Translations under genes and position numbers: made by a program
In this document: positions 11,703 through 25,500 of the stretch, piece after piece
Layout of the letters: each line of letters opens with the position of its first letter
How positions within the stretch are numbered: position 1 is the stretch's first letter
Assembly (NCBI GenBank): GCA_914767715.1
Contig: OU612067.1
Coordinates: 33,580,162 to 33,640,161 of the forward strand
Origin: Membranipora membranacea
Lineage: Eukaryota > Bryozoa > Gymnolaemata > Cheilostomatida > Membraniporidae
Length of the DNA: 60,000 nucleotides
Direction of reading: 5' to 3'
Notes under the pieces: generated by a model
The model's database searches: none
Told to the model about the DNA's origin: nothing
The model's input: only the letters and a program-made list of their open reading frames with translations

Positions 11703-12313
11703 AGGTACTTCCTTCTAGGCTTTGTGTTTGTGCGAACAAAAAGCAAATTGTGCTCTAAACTCTATTCATACAATAGGGTAATACACACACCTCAGCATAG
11801 CAGCTGCTTACTAAACAAACATATTTATAAAAGAGAATACGCAAGCTTTTCTATTCAGGTGAAGCAAAGTAGAATGCACTTAATGCAGCAAATCATGAAC
11901 TAATCTCATGATTGGGACAGCCTGTTAGTGAAGTTGAATAACAAGGATAACTTCTTTATTTTTTATCATGTGAACGCTAATGTGCTGCAGATTTGTCAGA
12001 ATAACACTATAGACAGTGAATATTCACAATAAATTTCCTAATTTTCTGGTGATGGATTTTGTAAATTTATTACTTATTTCTACCAATTCTAAACAAGTTA
12101 GTCTTATCACATATCATAGTGACAATAGTACCATATACTGTGCTAGTAATCGATTAATTTTGAACCTCCCTCCACCACAGAAGGGTAATATAGGCTAATG
12201 AGTTTTGAATAGTCCAGCATAGGATAAGTAATTTATATTAGATCGTAGGTGCTTCCTTCTAGGCTTAATGTTTACGCAAAACAAAAGAGAATTGTCTCTA
12301 AACTCTATTCATA
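11703..12313. repeat. Direct repeat pair upstream of gene C
   Basis: Copies at 11703-11771 and 12247-12313, about 544 bases apart, share TTCCTTCTAGGCTT, a CAAAA-rich middle and CTCTAAACTCTATTCATAC. Similarity continues weakly past them (GCATAGCAG, then CACAGCCTGTT-like text), so this is probably an old local duplication of the upstream region. Confidence 0.55.
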
Positions 12314-13215
12314 CTCCGACTAATTCAGAAACCTTAGGATAGCTGCCGCATAGCAGGCAATTAACTTGATATATGTTCATTTTACAAAGTAAACAAGAAT
12401 TGAAGAAAATTAAGAAAAGAGTGTTGCATCAATGGCTTTAGGGCGTGAATTCATGTCATGACATGGTCACAGCCTGTTCAACTTCCCTGATTCTTGTTCT
12501 TGTTATGAAATCCTACAAAATGTATTTTTGGAATCGGCTTCTTTAACATTCTCAAACCCAGCTTCGATTCTACTTCACTATTGTCAGTTAAAATGCAAAT
12601 CTCTTTTATTGGCTTCTTGATCGTCCAATCATGAATGCAGAATGAGAGAATATGAAAATTGTTAGGCATCGAGGTCACTAGATGATAGCGATAAACTGGG
12701 CTATGCATAATCCTCTATGTGGGAGTTATCTCTTCATTGTGTAGGAGGGGACAACTGTGCTGGTATATGTGTCCAATAGAACAGGACAAGACGAAAGGAT
12801 TTAACTTGTGGTATGCAATGAAGCTAAACATAAAACTAAATTGTCATCAGAATAACAAACATGACAAAAAACAATAATCAAAGTACACGTATTACAAAAT
12901 GAATTTATGTTCTTACAATTATTGATTATAGATTGACCATGAGAGCTTGTGCATTTTCTGTTAAAATGTGTGAACATGTTATGTGTTAGTTGTTTTTGTG
13001 AAAAAATGATAATTATACAAAAAATACAAAGGAGATTTCTATGTATACTTATGTGTTGAACACGCATTGAACCCAATTCACTTTCTCAGTTAGTTATAGT
13101 GATTTGTGATGACGATCCAAACAAAGAATAGCTCAAAGTCAAATTAACAAAAAAAATATATCAGGTAACTTGTCCACTTTGTAACGGTAAAGTCAAATCA
13201 CATTCCCATCAATTT

Positions 13216-13221
13216 TTTATT
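13216..13221 (-). terminator. Polyadenylation signal of gene B
   Basis: AATAAA on the minus strand about 30 bases downstream of the TAA stop. The same signal is kept after gene A. Confidence 0.55.
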
Positions 13222-13250
13222 TCATATTATGACACTATTTTTACCTACAG

Positions 13251-13591
13251 TTAGAGGCCTTGATAGATATGGTCTGTTGCAAAGTTTTCTGCACTCTCAT
13301 ATGTATTGTTGCTCTCAGATAAATGCGCATTTCCACCACAGTTTTGGTATGTTGAGCTGACTTCTGTAGAACCTTGTTTGTCGATTTCTTCGTACACATC
13401 GATGCTTTGATCGCGTTTCGTTAGCTGTATGCCATCAAAAGTGGATGATTGATGATCATTTGTTTGCTCGTCAAGTGATCCTTTTTGCGGCAATTCTTGT
13501 CTATTACGTCTTTGTAGAAGCAGGATCAATGATACAACCATTGAGATGACAAGAACAGCAGCTAATGGCACTGATGTGCTCAAAACTAGGA
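13251..13591 (-). other. Gene B transmembrane helix and cytoplasmic tail exon
   Basis: The helix VPLAAVLVISMVVSLILLL is followed by stop-transfer residues QRRNRQ. The tail of about 87 residues has four tyrosines: Y983 in VYEEI, Y998 in TYQNC, Y1014 in TYESA and Y1026 in IYQGL, three residues from the end. YEEI is the preferred Src-family SH2 site and YxN the Grb2 SH2 site. Classical ITIM or ITAM spacing is absent. Confidence 0.85.
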
Positions 13592-16500
13592 CTAAAAATT
13601 AAAATATTACTATACAGAATGAGAAATTAATCAGTCATAAGATAGGATTTGAAGCTAATGCCTGAGCAATGATGACCTGAGGCTAAGTTTTCGAAATTTA
13701 TTGTTCTACTTGAAATTTGCCTTTGGGAATATGCAGTGTTGTGCTTCTTGATTTATCGATTGTAATTCTGTGATAATTAAACTTTTCTCATCAACATAAA
13801 TAAAAGAATGATGCGGATCTTAATTTACCTGACTTCTTCCTGCACTTAAGGTTACCCCCAGACCACACATATCGCCCATCTTCTGCTGTACATGTGTAGA
13901 GACCATGTCCAGAGATAACCTCACCAGAACATTGGTAGAGCAATACCGAACTAACTCGGGAAGTGGGTCTTTCAACCAGTACAGCGTTGTCAATCACTGG
14001 CGGGTCTGGACATCTCCTGGTATGAACTGAAACTGAAGCATGATATGGCAGTGTCTTAGCATTATTATGCAGATGTTAAAACAATTTTGTTTTATATTTT
14101 TATGCTATAGAATTAGTTTAATCAGATAAAATAATTCGGCATAGTAGTATAAAATGCAAAAAAGGAAAAGCAAGGGTGCGACCAGATAGTCTGAAGAGGA
14201 GAGTGACGGCTGTCCTGATGGTCACCGATGAAGAACACCCACACAAGCCGATAGGTCGAAGCACAAGTCAGCACAGCGCCCATTGTCCAGCATAGACCAA
14301 AATGCACTCAGCCAGATCAGACATGAGATTGTTCCCAGATCCTGTCCAATCTTCTAAAAGGTACCTGTTGCGAAGTTACACACATGTGTACAACAGGGAC
14401 CTCACAACCCCGTTGTTATTAGCTTGAATTTTTTGAGGGCTTTTGATCAAGTATCATGGCTTTGTTCTGGCAAATGCTTTAACTTTCAGCCAAATTGACA
14501 ATCTGTTAAAAGATAATTCAACTCTAAAAAATTCCCTCATTTGAAAAGATAGTATTTTCTCTACAATTTTCCCAGGGCAGGTAAAATGGAAATCGGCCTA
14601 TAGTTTGTGCAATTTTTGTATCACCCTTTTTGTATAGTGGTTTTACACGAGCAATTTTTAGGCAGTTTGGAAAAAAATGGATGTTTTGATAACTAAATTT
14701 GTAAGATAAACCAAAATTGAGATTAGGATAAATTTGAATTCCTTTAGAGATCGCATTCAAATACTGTCTGGGCCAGTTTCTTCCGATTTAACAAACTGTC
14801 AATTACTTTTAAAACGTCATTAGCATCGATCTCATAGGGTTCAAATTTTGCATTTATTTGGGTCTTATTTTTCCAACATGATACTCAGGAGAGTGGTTGG
14901 GAGGAGAAAGGTTCGATGTAATTTCCTCCCTTATTCAGTAAAAAAGCAATAAAAAGTGCAATAATTTCTTTGTCCTCAATCACACTTCCTGCTTGATCTT
15001 TCAAATTAATAGGTTTTTCTTCTTTCAGAATTTTTATTCAGAATTTTGTTTAAAAATCTTCATTTTTATTCAGGTTGGAGTGGCAGCAGTTGTGAAATTT
15101 TTCTGTCAATTTCTTGTAAACAAAGGGCAAGCATGTTTGGTTGATGGTGGCCATCCTCAATGGTACAAGATTTCAAATTCCAACCTTATTTATCAATATA
15201 TGGTCAATAAAACTATTTTTACTGCCTCCAGAGCGAGTAGGAAAAAGAATGGTGTTGAAAAATCTGTTTTTATGTAACAAATTTTGATAGTTTTGAGACT
15301 TTGTGTCCTGAGCAATGTCAGAGTGCAAATAATATTGATGCCAACAGCAGCAACAGAACATAAGGGAAAAATTGGCAGGATCACAGCAAGGCCACCCAGA
15401 AAGTCTGGCAGAGAGGCTGAGGGTGAATGATAAACAGAAAGCACTGAGCACAACTCCCACCAGACTCACTGACCCGCAACAGGAGTGATTCACAGCCATC
15501 CAACCGGACATTCGCCACTCTCATCTGCTGACTATCACATAAGTATACAAACAATATGCAATATTAGAGTATGTGAAGTATTCACCAAATTTAATTCAAA
15601 TTAACTTAAGTTGCTTCAAAAAAGGATAATTATTAACATGAACTTATGTTGAATTTTATCGGCACCAATTAACCATAACTACAAGTATAATTTTACAGTG
15701 CCGTTAAATAACCAAACGAATATTTTGTGAATATTGTCGATCAGCTTTTATGACAAACCTGCCAGCCTAGTGTATATGGTGGATGAAGCTTTTGGACTTT
15801 CTCCCGCACCATTGATAGCGATGACTGTACATTGTATCCTTGAGTCAGATGTAAAATTGCACTCATTGATTTGTGATGAATGCCCAATTTTAAAGTCTGA
15901 AATAATGTCAACCGTTTCTTCAGGGTAACCGCAGTGGTACTATAAAGATTGGTAATAACTTTGATGGATGAAATAAATCAATGAGAAAGAATCCTGACCT
16001 CGAGGTGTTCTACTAACAATATATAATAAGAATTTCTAATAACAATATGTAGCTGAACACACGGACACCACATATACACATTATAAGACGCTACAGATAA
16101 TTGATTACCAGATAATGAGATATAACTCCATTAGGGTGGCTGGGAGGTCTGATGTCCATAGTCACACAGCTTTCATTTGACGTCATGTGTAAGGCAGGTG
16201 GGTCAGAGGGTTCTGAAAAAAATAATACAATATCATTACCTGACAGGGAATTTAGATATTATAACGTAACCTGACCATAGGTCTCAGTGGTACATTGCTG
16301 GGTTAATTTGTAAAAAACTTAAACTAAACTTAAATGCTTACACAGACGACCATTGAATCGGTCCGATGATGATGTTTGTACAAACTACAGCTGTGCTAGC
16401 TTTGCGGTTTGCATGTACCTGTTGAAGGTGTGTACATAAAAACATAAAACTTACTCAGTTCTCTTGTACGATAACTCATAACGTTAGTAACTCTCAAGTT

Positions 16501-19500
16501 CTGGTTGTTGGTGACAGTAAGGATCAAAGTATATTCTGTGTATCCTGGCAAATTTTCTATACTAGCGTTATGGATCAGACCAGTAGAATTTAGCAGAGTC
16601 ATTTCATCGGATTTAATTACAGCATTATATGACTGGATGTAGTCACAGTTAGACTCTGGCTCCTGAAATATTTAGTGAAACGCAGAATTGAATGGCGGCC
16701 ACATCACAGTCGCACAGGCAAATTTGCTGCTTTCAATAAAGAGTTTAGGTTCATGGATTGATTATTGACCAGAAATTTGGCGTACAGGATTTGGCAAGCA
16801 TCATATTTTATCTGATACAAGTTTAGCCATTAGAAGGACCAAGAGGTGTCAAACATTCCAACATCTTGATTAGATGAGAAATGACATATGTTCTTCGTTT
16901 TCTATCGTTGAAATACTCATGATACTGTGAGAAAGCAAAATAGGAACCTAGCATGTACTAGACCTGTCATAAATTATTGGATTTCTTCAAGGGTTTACCT
17001 CTTCTTCAGAAAGCAGCTACAGAAGAATGAGAAGAGCAGACAAAGCTTGAAATGACCCCATCAGGACCACACACATTGCTTAGTAATCAGAGTCTGATTT
17101 AATATCACAATATTTGTTGTGCATTTTGTTAACACAGAACATACAATAGATGAGCAATCTATGATGTGATATTTACCAGCCAGTAAATGAATACTCTAAC
17201 TCTCTCAGTACCATTAGTCATTTGCCCTTCATCACTAACTGTAATTTTAGGCGAAGCTGGCCCTAGAAAAAAAAAGGAATGCACATACAGGGGAGTTTTT
17301 CAAAGGAATGAGTGATGCTTTTGAGAGCAAATTATTAGCATCACTAAGATCAAAATAATTGCCCATTCAGTCTGTCAATTAAACAAATTTGTCCTCAAAT
17401 CTCTCAGATTGGATATAGTTCCATCGATGGGTGAGCGATTTGCGAATGAGACCCTAGCAGGTCATAAGAGATGTTGACTGTTTTTAATAATCTGTAATAC
17501 TGACTCAATGAAAGTGAAAGATTTCATATCTGCATTATTATCGTTATATCTTTACTATTGCTTGGAAACCTTTCTTATGCATAAACTTACGAGCGCATTC
17601 AACTTCTTTTTTAACACTTGAATTCGGTTCACCAAATCCTTCAGATGTTGATGCTGTCACCTCACAGATAGCGTACTCCCCTGCAACATAACCGCATGAC
17701 ATCGCAGTAAGGTTGTGGGTGGTGCTACTCCAATCGCTTTGAGAAGATATCGGTGTTGCAAACTGGTTAACTGTATGACATCGGTACTGAAAATAATATT
17801 ATAAACAAAACATATAACCATATCATCAAGTTTTATTTATTTATTCGAGAGGTATCAACTACTGATGGCCAGTAAGGTGGAAGGGTTTGAGTTTTCTTTC
17901 TGATTGCAACAAAAGTCTTAATAAAAGACTACACAAAGACCATTGCAATATACAGTCTGGCAGTTAGCTTAGATTTGCATAGGGGAAAAATTCAAAGCAT
18001 TTTGTTGATGAGCTTCCCTTCACTCAATCCTACTTTTTGACTTCATATAGATATATTTTCTGTTACTGGAGTAACTCATACTAAAATGAGACGCAGGCAG
18101 GTTTCAAGTGACCTCCCTCTCCATACACAACACACCATCCTATTGCACTATGTAGTCTTGTTCCTTATTGCTACTAAATCGTAGTGTAATCAACATGTAA
18201 AATAATCTAATGGTGCAGATATTTAACAGAGGACGGGCAACTCTGATATCAGAATGCAGCTGAAGAAGATTACCAGATCATTATTTTTCAAAGCTATCTC
18301 AGATGCTCCGTTCACAAGTAACAATACCTTTTAGTGATCACACCTGTTTGGTCAATGGGTAGTCTTCAAACTCACTTTATATCCTGTGATGCGCCCATTT
18401 GGCTTCGCTGGGCGGCTCCAACTGATTGTAATACATGGTGCGCTCGCGTTAAGTATATACACTACCACAGGTCCAGGGGCTGAGTTGAAAAAAAATTAAA
18501 TTTTAGACATATTTTTTAGCCATTAAACGGTTCATCAACCTAGTCAATAGCTCACTACTCCTTCAGCATATTCGATGTTCCCAATGCAGTGTAATGATCA
18601 AACCACTGGCAACTCCTAGCCAACTCTTGACATAAAAAAATTCTGTTCTTTAGGTGGTGTTTTGGCTGGTGTTTTGTAAAAGAAAGGTGTTGTAACACTG
18701 ATCATGAATCCGTGTTCCTCCTACCAACATATAAACACAGAGCTCAAACCACCACCTTAGTGACAGCAACCAAGCGTATATGGAGTGAAGCCAACACCAA
18801 TAAACTGCTGAGCTGCCTTGATGACATCAACTGGTCCACCCTGTTCAATCTAGAGACTGATGGAGATAAAGCAGCTGACTCCTTTGTCTCTACCTTAACT
18901 TTTGCATAGATGAATGCATACCAACTAAGCAGGTGAAATTATATCTCAGAGACAAACACTGGGTAACTCCTGAAGTCCGTAGGTTGATTGAGCAGTTAAA
19001 TAGTGCCCTTTTAAACAAAAGAAATGATTACTGTAAACTTAAATCTCTAACTCAGAATGCCATCAGACGTGCCAAAAAAGAACATGCTCATGAAATAAAA
19101 CAAAGTATGACATCAAACAGAAGAATGGCATGGTCACAGTTGAAAAGTATTTTGTAGATCAAGTCCAATGTTAATGGGTGCTCTTTCGATGCAAACAGTT
19201 TTTTAATAGATTTGATAAGCCATGTGATGTACCTGTTTTACCATCTCTTTTGCCATATTTTGATGAGTTTTTTAGTTTTGACGAAGTGTATTCCACTATG
19301 TGCGGCGTCAAACTGAACAAGAGCCTAGAAATGCCTAGAAAAACTGGTTATCAAAAGAATGTCACCAAAGCTGAAAGACTCATCACAGTTTGTGTGCAAA
19401 CCAAACAGGTAAACTGAAGACGCTCTCATCACTTTGATTGAGTATATAAATGCCGTGAACCATGTCAGAGCTCTATTCATCGATTTTACAAGTGCCTTCA

Positions 19501-22500
19501 ATACCATCAATCCAAAATTACTCACAGATAAACTCGGTGACTATGACTTCCTTCAACCAACACATCCAAAAACATCAGCACGTCAACAGGAAGTCCAAAG
19601 GGCTGTGTCCTGAGTCCGTTCCTGTTCTCTCTGTATGTAGCACAGATGCCTTTAGTCCATCAATAAACAACTGTAATAAAATCTGCTGACGACATGGTTC
19701 TACTAGAATGTCTTTCTGAAACAACACAAACAAAGTTACAATAAGAAGCTACCCATCTGGAACACTGTGGCTTCTCCACCGACCTTCTCCTCAGTGCCAA
19801 GAAAACCAAGGAGCTAGTAATCAGCAAAGTAAGAGGTAACCCTCTGCCAGCACCGTCACTAATCATCAACAATACTAACATCGAAGTTTTAGACTCCTTC
19901 ACCTATCTCGGCACAGTTTTATCTAATAAAGTTGACTTTAAACTAAATATTGAGAAGACCATCAAGAAAGCTCATACCAGAACTCACATACTTGCCGAAC
20001 TCTACCATCTAGGCATAAACGAGAAAATCATACGAACCTGTTACAAATCATCTCAAATCAGACTCAATCGAAAACTTAAACATCCCATCAGCACGACAGA
20101 ATACCTAGCAGGCGGTCAATCAAGTCTGAGAATGGTTGCTGGCAACCACTCTGACCCTGTGCTAACATTAAAAACGCTTCCACCAGGCCGGTTTCAAGCA
20201 ATAAAACAACGTAATCAGCTACGCTCCAACTGTGTTAGGGCCCACTCCGTCAGAAATTCAAACACAGTTTTTCGAAAATAGATTTGAAGTTTATTTTATA
20301 TATACAATTTTATTCCATATTTATCGTTTTATATCCATATATTTTTACATTACAATCAAACTGAGCTTCCTTTTAGAGAATAGTTTTAGATAGCACCCAC
20401 ATAAACATTTTTTATTTCTCTTCCTGAGACAATGCAAATTATACAGAGAACATACAGAGCTGCATCCGTGTTAGTCACTGGCAGGTGAGCTGAGCGTACT
20501 TACGTAGTTCTCCCGTTGTGAAGTGCTCAGAATATGACATTTGAAGCATCTCATTATTTGTAATTGTTACATTAAACTGATATATTGTTACAGCCTCTAA
20601 CCCTCCAATTTGTCCTCCGTTTTCTCCAGATGAATGATTTGTATCATTCAGCTTGTATGTTATTGACAGAGTACTCTGACAATTTGAGTCAACTTCCTAA
20701 AAACATTTTATCAGAGTTAGTGATCTAGTAAAAGAGGTTTTTGTACTTTTGATCATTACCAAATCTTTGAGGTTTTGCATTTTAATCTTTTAGAATTTAA
20801 TTTCTTTTTCTTTTGTAAATTTGGAATATCTTGCTTACTTCACTAGGGATATTCAGGCTAAGTTCCCTTCCATCCACATACCGACCTTCTGTCAAGTACT
20901 CTGAGATATCAGTGTTCAATGAAGGTACTGCAAAGGAGTCAAAATATATTTATTAATATGTCACAGATAATTATGATTTTACAAATCACCAGCATTAAGA
21001 TAAGAAGCTTATAAAGAGTATCTAAAAACAGCTTACATCAATGGGAAGAAGTGTGGTAAGGAATACCTGCACATCCAGTTCTTCCTGTAATGATAGAATC
21101 ATCACTTACTCCTGCACTGTTCCTCGCCCTCAGATTACAAGTGACATTACTGTACGGGTCATACCCACAGACTTTAGCTTCTCTAGTTGTCCCGCTCACA
21201 TTCAACAAGATGGTGTTAGTGCAGTTATGCTAAAAAGATAGTAATAACAATATTTTACATTTCAGTTGTTATAAAGTTATTAAGGAGAGGTTGGGGGGGG
21301 GGGGGTTGAGGGAGAGGTTGAGGGTGAGGGAGATCGTAACAGGTCAGGTACTCTTAGCATGTTGCGATTGGAAAACTTATGTCTAGCCTGGAAAATGAGA
21401 TTTGCAAATAATTAATCAATAATTCAGGTTCATTATACAATGCAAATACAAGGTTTTGCTGGGAGGTTAGGATTTCAGAACTAGCCAGCTGGTGTAGCAC
21501 TAGTTGACATAATGACTTATAGTGGCTTATGAGTAGTTTTGATAAATGATTTTGGTAAATTTGATGAGTATAAAGGTATCGGGATGTGCCTTAATTTTGG
21601 GAAATTCCCTCGGTGACAGTGTAATGAGATATGTAAGCGCAGGTCCGACCTAGAGTGTGGGCTCGACAGCAATGGGTGCCTATCAGTACTTAAAAAATGA
21701 AGAGTTAGGAGTCCTTCACATTATGCAACTTTACACAGAGATTTATGTCATTGCGATAAATATCATTATCGTAACTACGTACTTGCCGCTTGAAAGAAAG
21801 GAATACGATTTTACAGGAAAGCTGCTTGGGCTTGTCATGAAAATTTAGTATTTATTTAGTATATTGTAAACGGTCTTTCACACATGATTTATAGCTTGTA
21901 GCCAGTGTTCTGTGCGATGCTAGCATAGCAAGATCACACATCACAAATTTAATCACACATTTTTGAGAGCACTATCCGTAAGTTGTCATAAATCACGCTC
22001 ACCTCGTAGGAAGATATGATTCCATTCGCATACAGAGGAGGCTGCCAATTTATCTGAAGACACGATGCATTATGAGTAGATGAACTTGTGTTATCTGGTG
22101 ATAACTGCGGCCCTATCATGGTAGAAATAATCGATTCACATTACACACCTGTCAAGATTATTCCTATACATTTTTGTGCAGTGGCACCTTATCATTTACA
22201 TTAATTATGTAAAGTTTGATTCAGTTTGCAAGAATTTAGGGTTTCTCCCTATACTGACTGTGTGTGCAGGATATTGCCTCCGAATGCAGGCGAAATTGCT
22301 CTCATTTATAAATTTAGACTTTTTCTGATAATTAATATGTGGTACCTTCCTATTTGATTGGTATTTATACAACCTAAAACCTGTAGACGTTAGTGCAGGT
22401 GGTCGAGGTTTAGCCATGGGATCGAAAGTTTTCATTGCTTCATGACTGTCCTTCTAAACTTTTTAACATCAAGCTTTCCTGAATCATTATTATTCTATGC

Positions 22501-25500
22501 ATCTAAAATTATGCTGATCATGGCTACACCAAACTAACTAATATTGAGATTAAATCTGTTTTCCTTTCAAATTGAGAAATCTGCTCCTAAGCTTTTCTCT
22601 TATAAGCGATAACCCAAACAAACAGACCTGTCAGTCCTAGTCAATCATAGTGTATATGAATTCAGATGATTAGGTAAGATATGCTACAATTTATTATAAG
22701 GGCACTCATATGTGTCGGGGGGGGGGGGGGAGGGAGTCTTGTTTACAAAAACTCCCAAAAAGAAGGATTATTGCACATTGAATTTTCGGTCTCCGTGCAA
22801 TCTTGCCCATCTATAGTCTTCCTGTGTATATCCTTTAATTTGCCTAAATATTCCAAACAAGAAAGCGAGAAAGTGATCACAACAAAAGATATTATTATAG
22901 CCTTACGAAGTGGTGGTGTTGTTATGTTTTTCATGACATACTCCGAACACAGGTTCTCATCATTACATGCTCTGACAAAGAAGGATACTGTCACTGCTCC
23001 ATCAATGTACACTTGCCTCTGTCTATATGGGTCATTATGACCTGTGAGTACTATAGGTGAATCAAAGCTCGGGAATATTGTCTCATAGGCTGTACCAGGC
23101 TGCCGAATCTGCCTGCAATTGTGCCTCACTGAACTCTGAAGATAGATGAAAAGTTTAAAAATACAAACTGCATATCATGTCATGTAACATCATATCATGA
23201 TGTGTATATAGATTAATAAAAGAAGAAGAAAAAATTAAGGGTACATAACAGCCAAACTCGCCCAATACCTTGCTGAATGTTGAGTTCAAGATCTCCTAAA
23301 GTGGACTGACAAGAACCTGGCAGATTATTCCATTAACCATGGGTTTCAACGAGCCATCAGTCAAGGGTATAGAAGTATGATATGGTCAGCAATTGAATAT
23401 TGTATACAAGCCAAGTTTGCAAGGGCTGTAACAAATGCAGGAGATACAGAATAAGTTAGAGTTGAAGTTGAATTGCACAATCATCACATGGGTCAACTCA
23501 AATAATATGATAAACTTATTATCATTGTTATATGGGTATGTTTTCATCATCTCAGACAAATATTTTTAACATGATATTGTTACATCTTGCGCCATGTGCT
23601 AATATCATTCTGTTTGTGATTTAGGTCACAAGTTTCTTGAAGAATACAGTATACATTACAACTTACACACAATCTTCATGCTCAGTTGACACCTCACAAT
23701 CAGAGTCAGAGTAACTGACTGACTCATAGAAAGAAATTTCTCAGCATGGAAAGGCATGAAGACGAGCCGGTAATCTAAACACTACCTGGGTGACCAGCAA
23801 TGGGCCATGTAAGATTTGTATAAAACAGGCTGCAGCAATGGTGAACTAGAACTAGCTTGTGGGATGGGAGTACCTGATTCAAAGTAAATAATAGCAGGCT
23901 AGCTAATAAGCGCCACCAACCCATTCTTCATTTGGGATGGGCCATTAGTGACTTGTGTCGAGTCGTGGGTTTGATACCCACTGGGGGAGTTTCCAAGGTT
24001 GATTGTTCCAACTCTCAGCACCCTCAAGTGAGGCGAAGGAGATGGTGCACTAGAGAGGGCCGCGAGACCTTTATTGATTCATGGTTTCTAGCTGTCTCGG
24101 GCAGTGATATGTGCTCCACTGTGTTCCTCCAAGTCCGACTCACATGATTACTTCCACTGGCTACAGTGGTCGAATTTTGACATAATTTTATCTCCAAAAT
24201 CATGGGAGGCGTCGCAATAAAAAACTTACTGATGCCTCAAGCAGACAATTCACAAATTGAAAAAGATCACTGATATATCTTTACCTCCCATTTCACGTTG
24301 TATAGCCAGCGCTCACGTCCTGATTTGAGCTGGATAATCTGTCTGATAAACCTCAAGTTTCTAGGGTTCGTTGGAGCTATAATTATTGAAAAATACAGAA
24401 AGAATTGTGATAATATAATGTGGAAATGAAAGTTACTGTAAAAAATTAATCGGTATTAAGGAGATACAGTAAAATCCTTCACCTGATATTGATGGAATTA
24501 GTAGGAAATGCCTAGCTACTAACAATCTAACTTCATATTAGTTTACAGATATAATCAAGGACAGTAAAGTAATCAGATACCTGTACATGGTGTCCATATT
24601 GCAGCTGAGGCTGTCCCGGTCGCATTCTCTACTTTGACTTCACACCTCACACTTGTATACGGACCGACACCGCTCTTTATGATTTGTCTGTTGCTTTTAG
24701 CCACTGATTGCCACGTATCATGATCAAATCTCGCCTGTTTGTACAATAAGATACATAATATTTAGTTATTCACTCAGAAAAATTTTTTTATTTGGCTAAT
24801 TTGAACATAGTTGTTATCGTTTTGGAAAAATTTCATATGAGAGGGTCGAATAAAAACCTATGGACCTACTATGTTGTTGATAATAATGTTTGAAGAAGGA
24901 GGAAGGAAGCAGAGGACTCTAATTTGGGTTTACAATAAATGTAGCAAGACTCAAATTCTGAAAAACTGGTTCACTGTCAACAAGTTGGTGGATGATATAC
25001 ATGTGTTGAGAACAAATACAAGATACAATAAGATGACATCAAATAATTGCCATACAACTAATATTAATTATTATAAATAAGATGGCACAAGTATGGATCA
25101 ACTTCTTATCGTAATGTCCTCTAGCATTCTTTCTGCTGGCTGTTTTGATATTTGGCCGATCAGATTAAAGAGGGATTTCAGTTCAGATTCACTTTCTCCC
25201 GTCCACCAATTCCGATTCTGTACATGTGCTCCATTTTGGCGCCGAATACATCAGAGGGACTTGTTTACATTGATAAAGAAGGATTTGATGTCATAGGTGG
25301 GACACTCATAAACAGTGCCCTATTAATCAAAATGACTGATATACATCGCGCAATTTTTCTCAGCAAAAAGATATTGTTTTTGAAAATCATTATAGCCTCT
25401 CATTTCTTTACTATATTTGACTCTGCAGATGGATTTTTGAAAGCTAATTTTCTTTTTTTAAAAGAAAATTAGGTATGAAAAAGTGTAGGAATACATTCAT

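Larger units (their letters stand above)
11298..13250 (-). promoter_or_regulatory. Spacer between gene B stop and gene C start; presumed gene C promoter region
   Basis: No coding signal. It holds two diverged direct copies (11703-11771 and 12247-12313) of a block starting cttccttctaggctt and ending ctctattcatac. A related block lies upstream of gene A (44907-44964). There is a 14-bp palindrome CATGTCATGACATG near 12453. Conservation of the block upstream of all three genes suggests promoter or 5' UTR sequence; no TATA box or transcription start is assigned. Confidence 0.4.
3030..16110. repeat. Segmental duplication, left copy
   Basis: Matches 20840-34000 at an offset near 17.86 kb. It contains the 5' two thirds of gene C, the spacer and the 3' end of gene B. 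By eye, 9.4-12.4 kb differs from its partner by fewer than ten substitutions plus one 60-base indel. The FN3-3/FN3-4 end and the FN3-7 end are clearly more diverged. Confidence 0.88.

Noticed and set aside
13251-13591. ITIM/ITAM-type tail
   Set aside because: The -2 residues before YEEI and YQGL are D and H, and no two YxxL/I motifs have ITAM spacing.
15173-15511. 112-codon minus-strand frame as host gene (also 33043-33381)
   Set aside because: Its C-terminal third is a LINE endonuclease tail; the rest is not protein-like.
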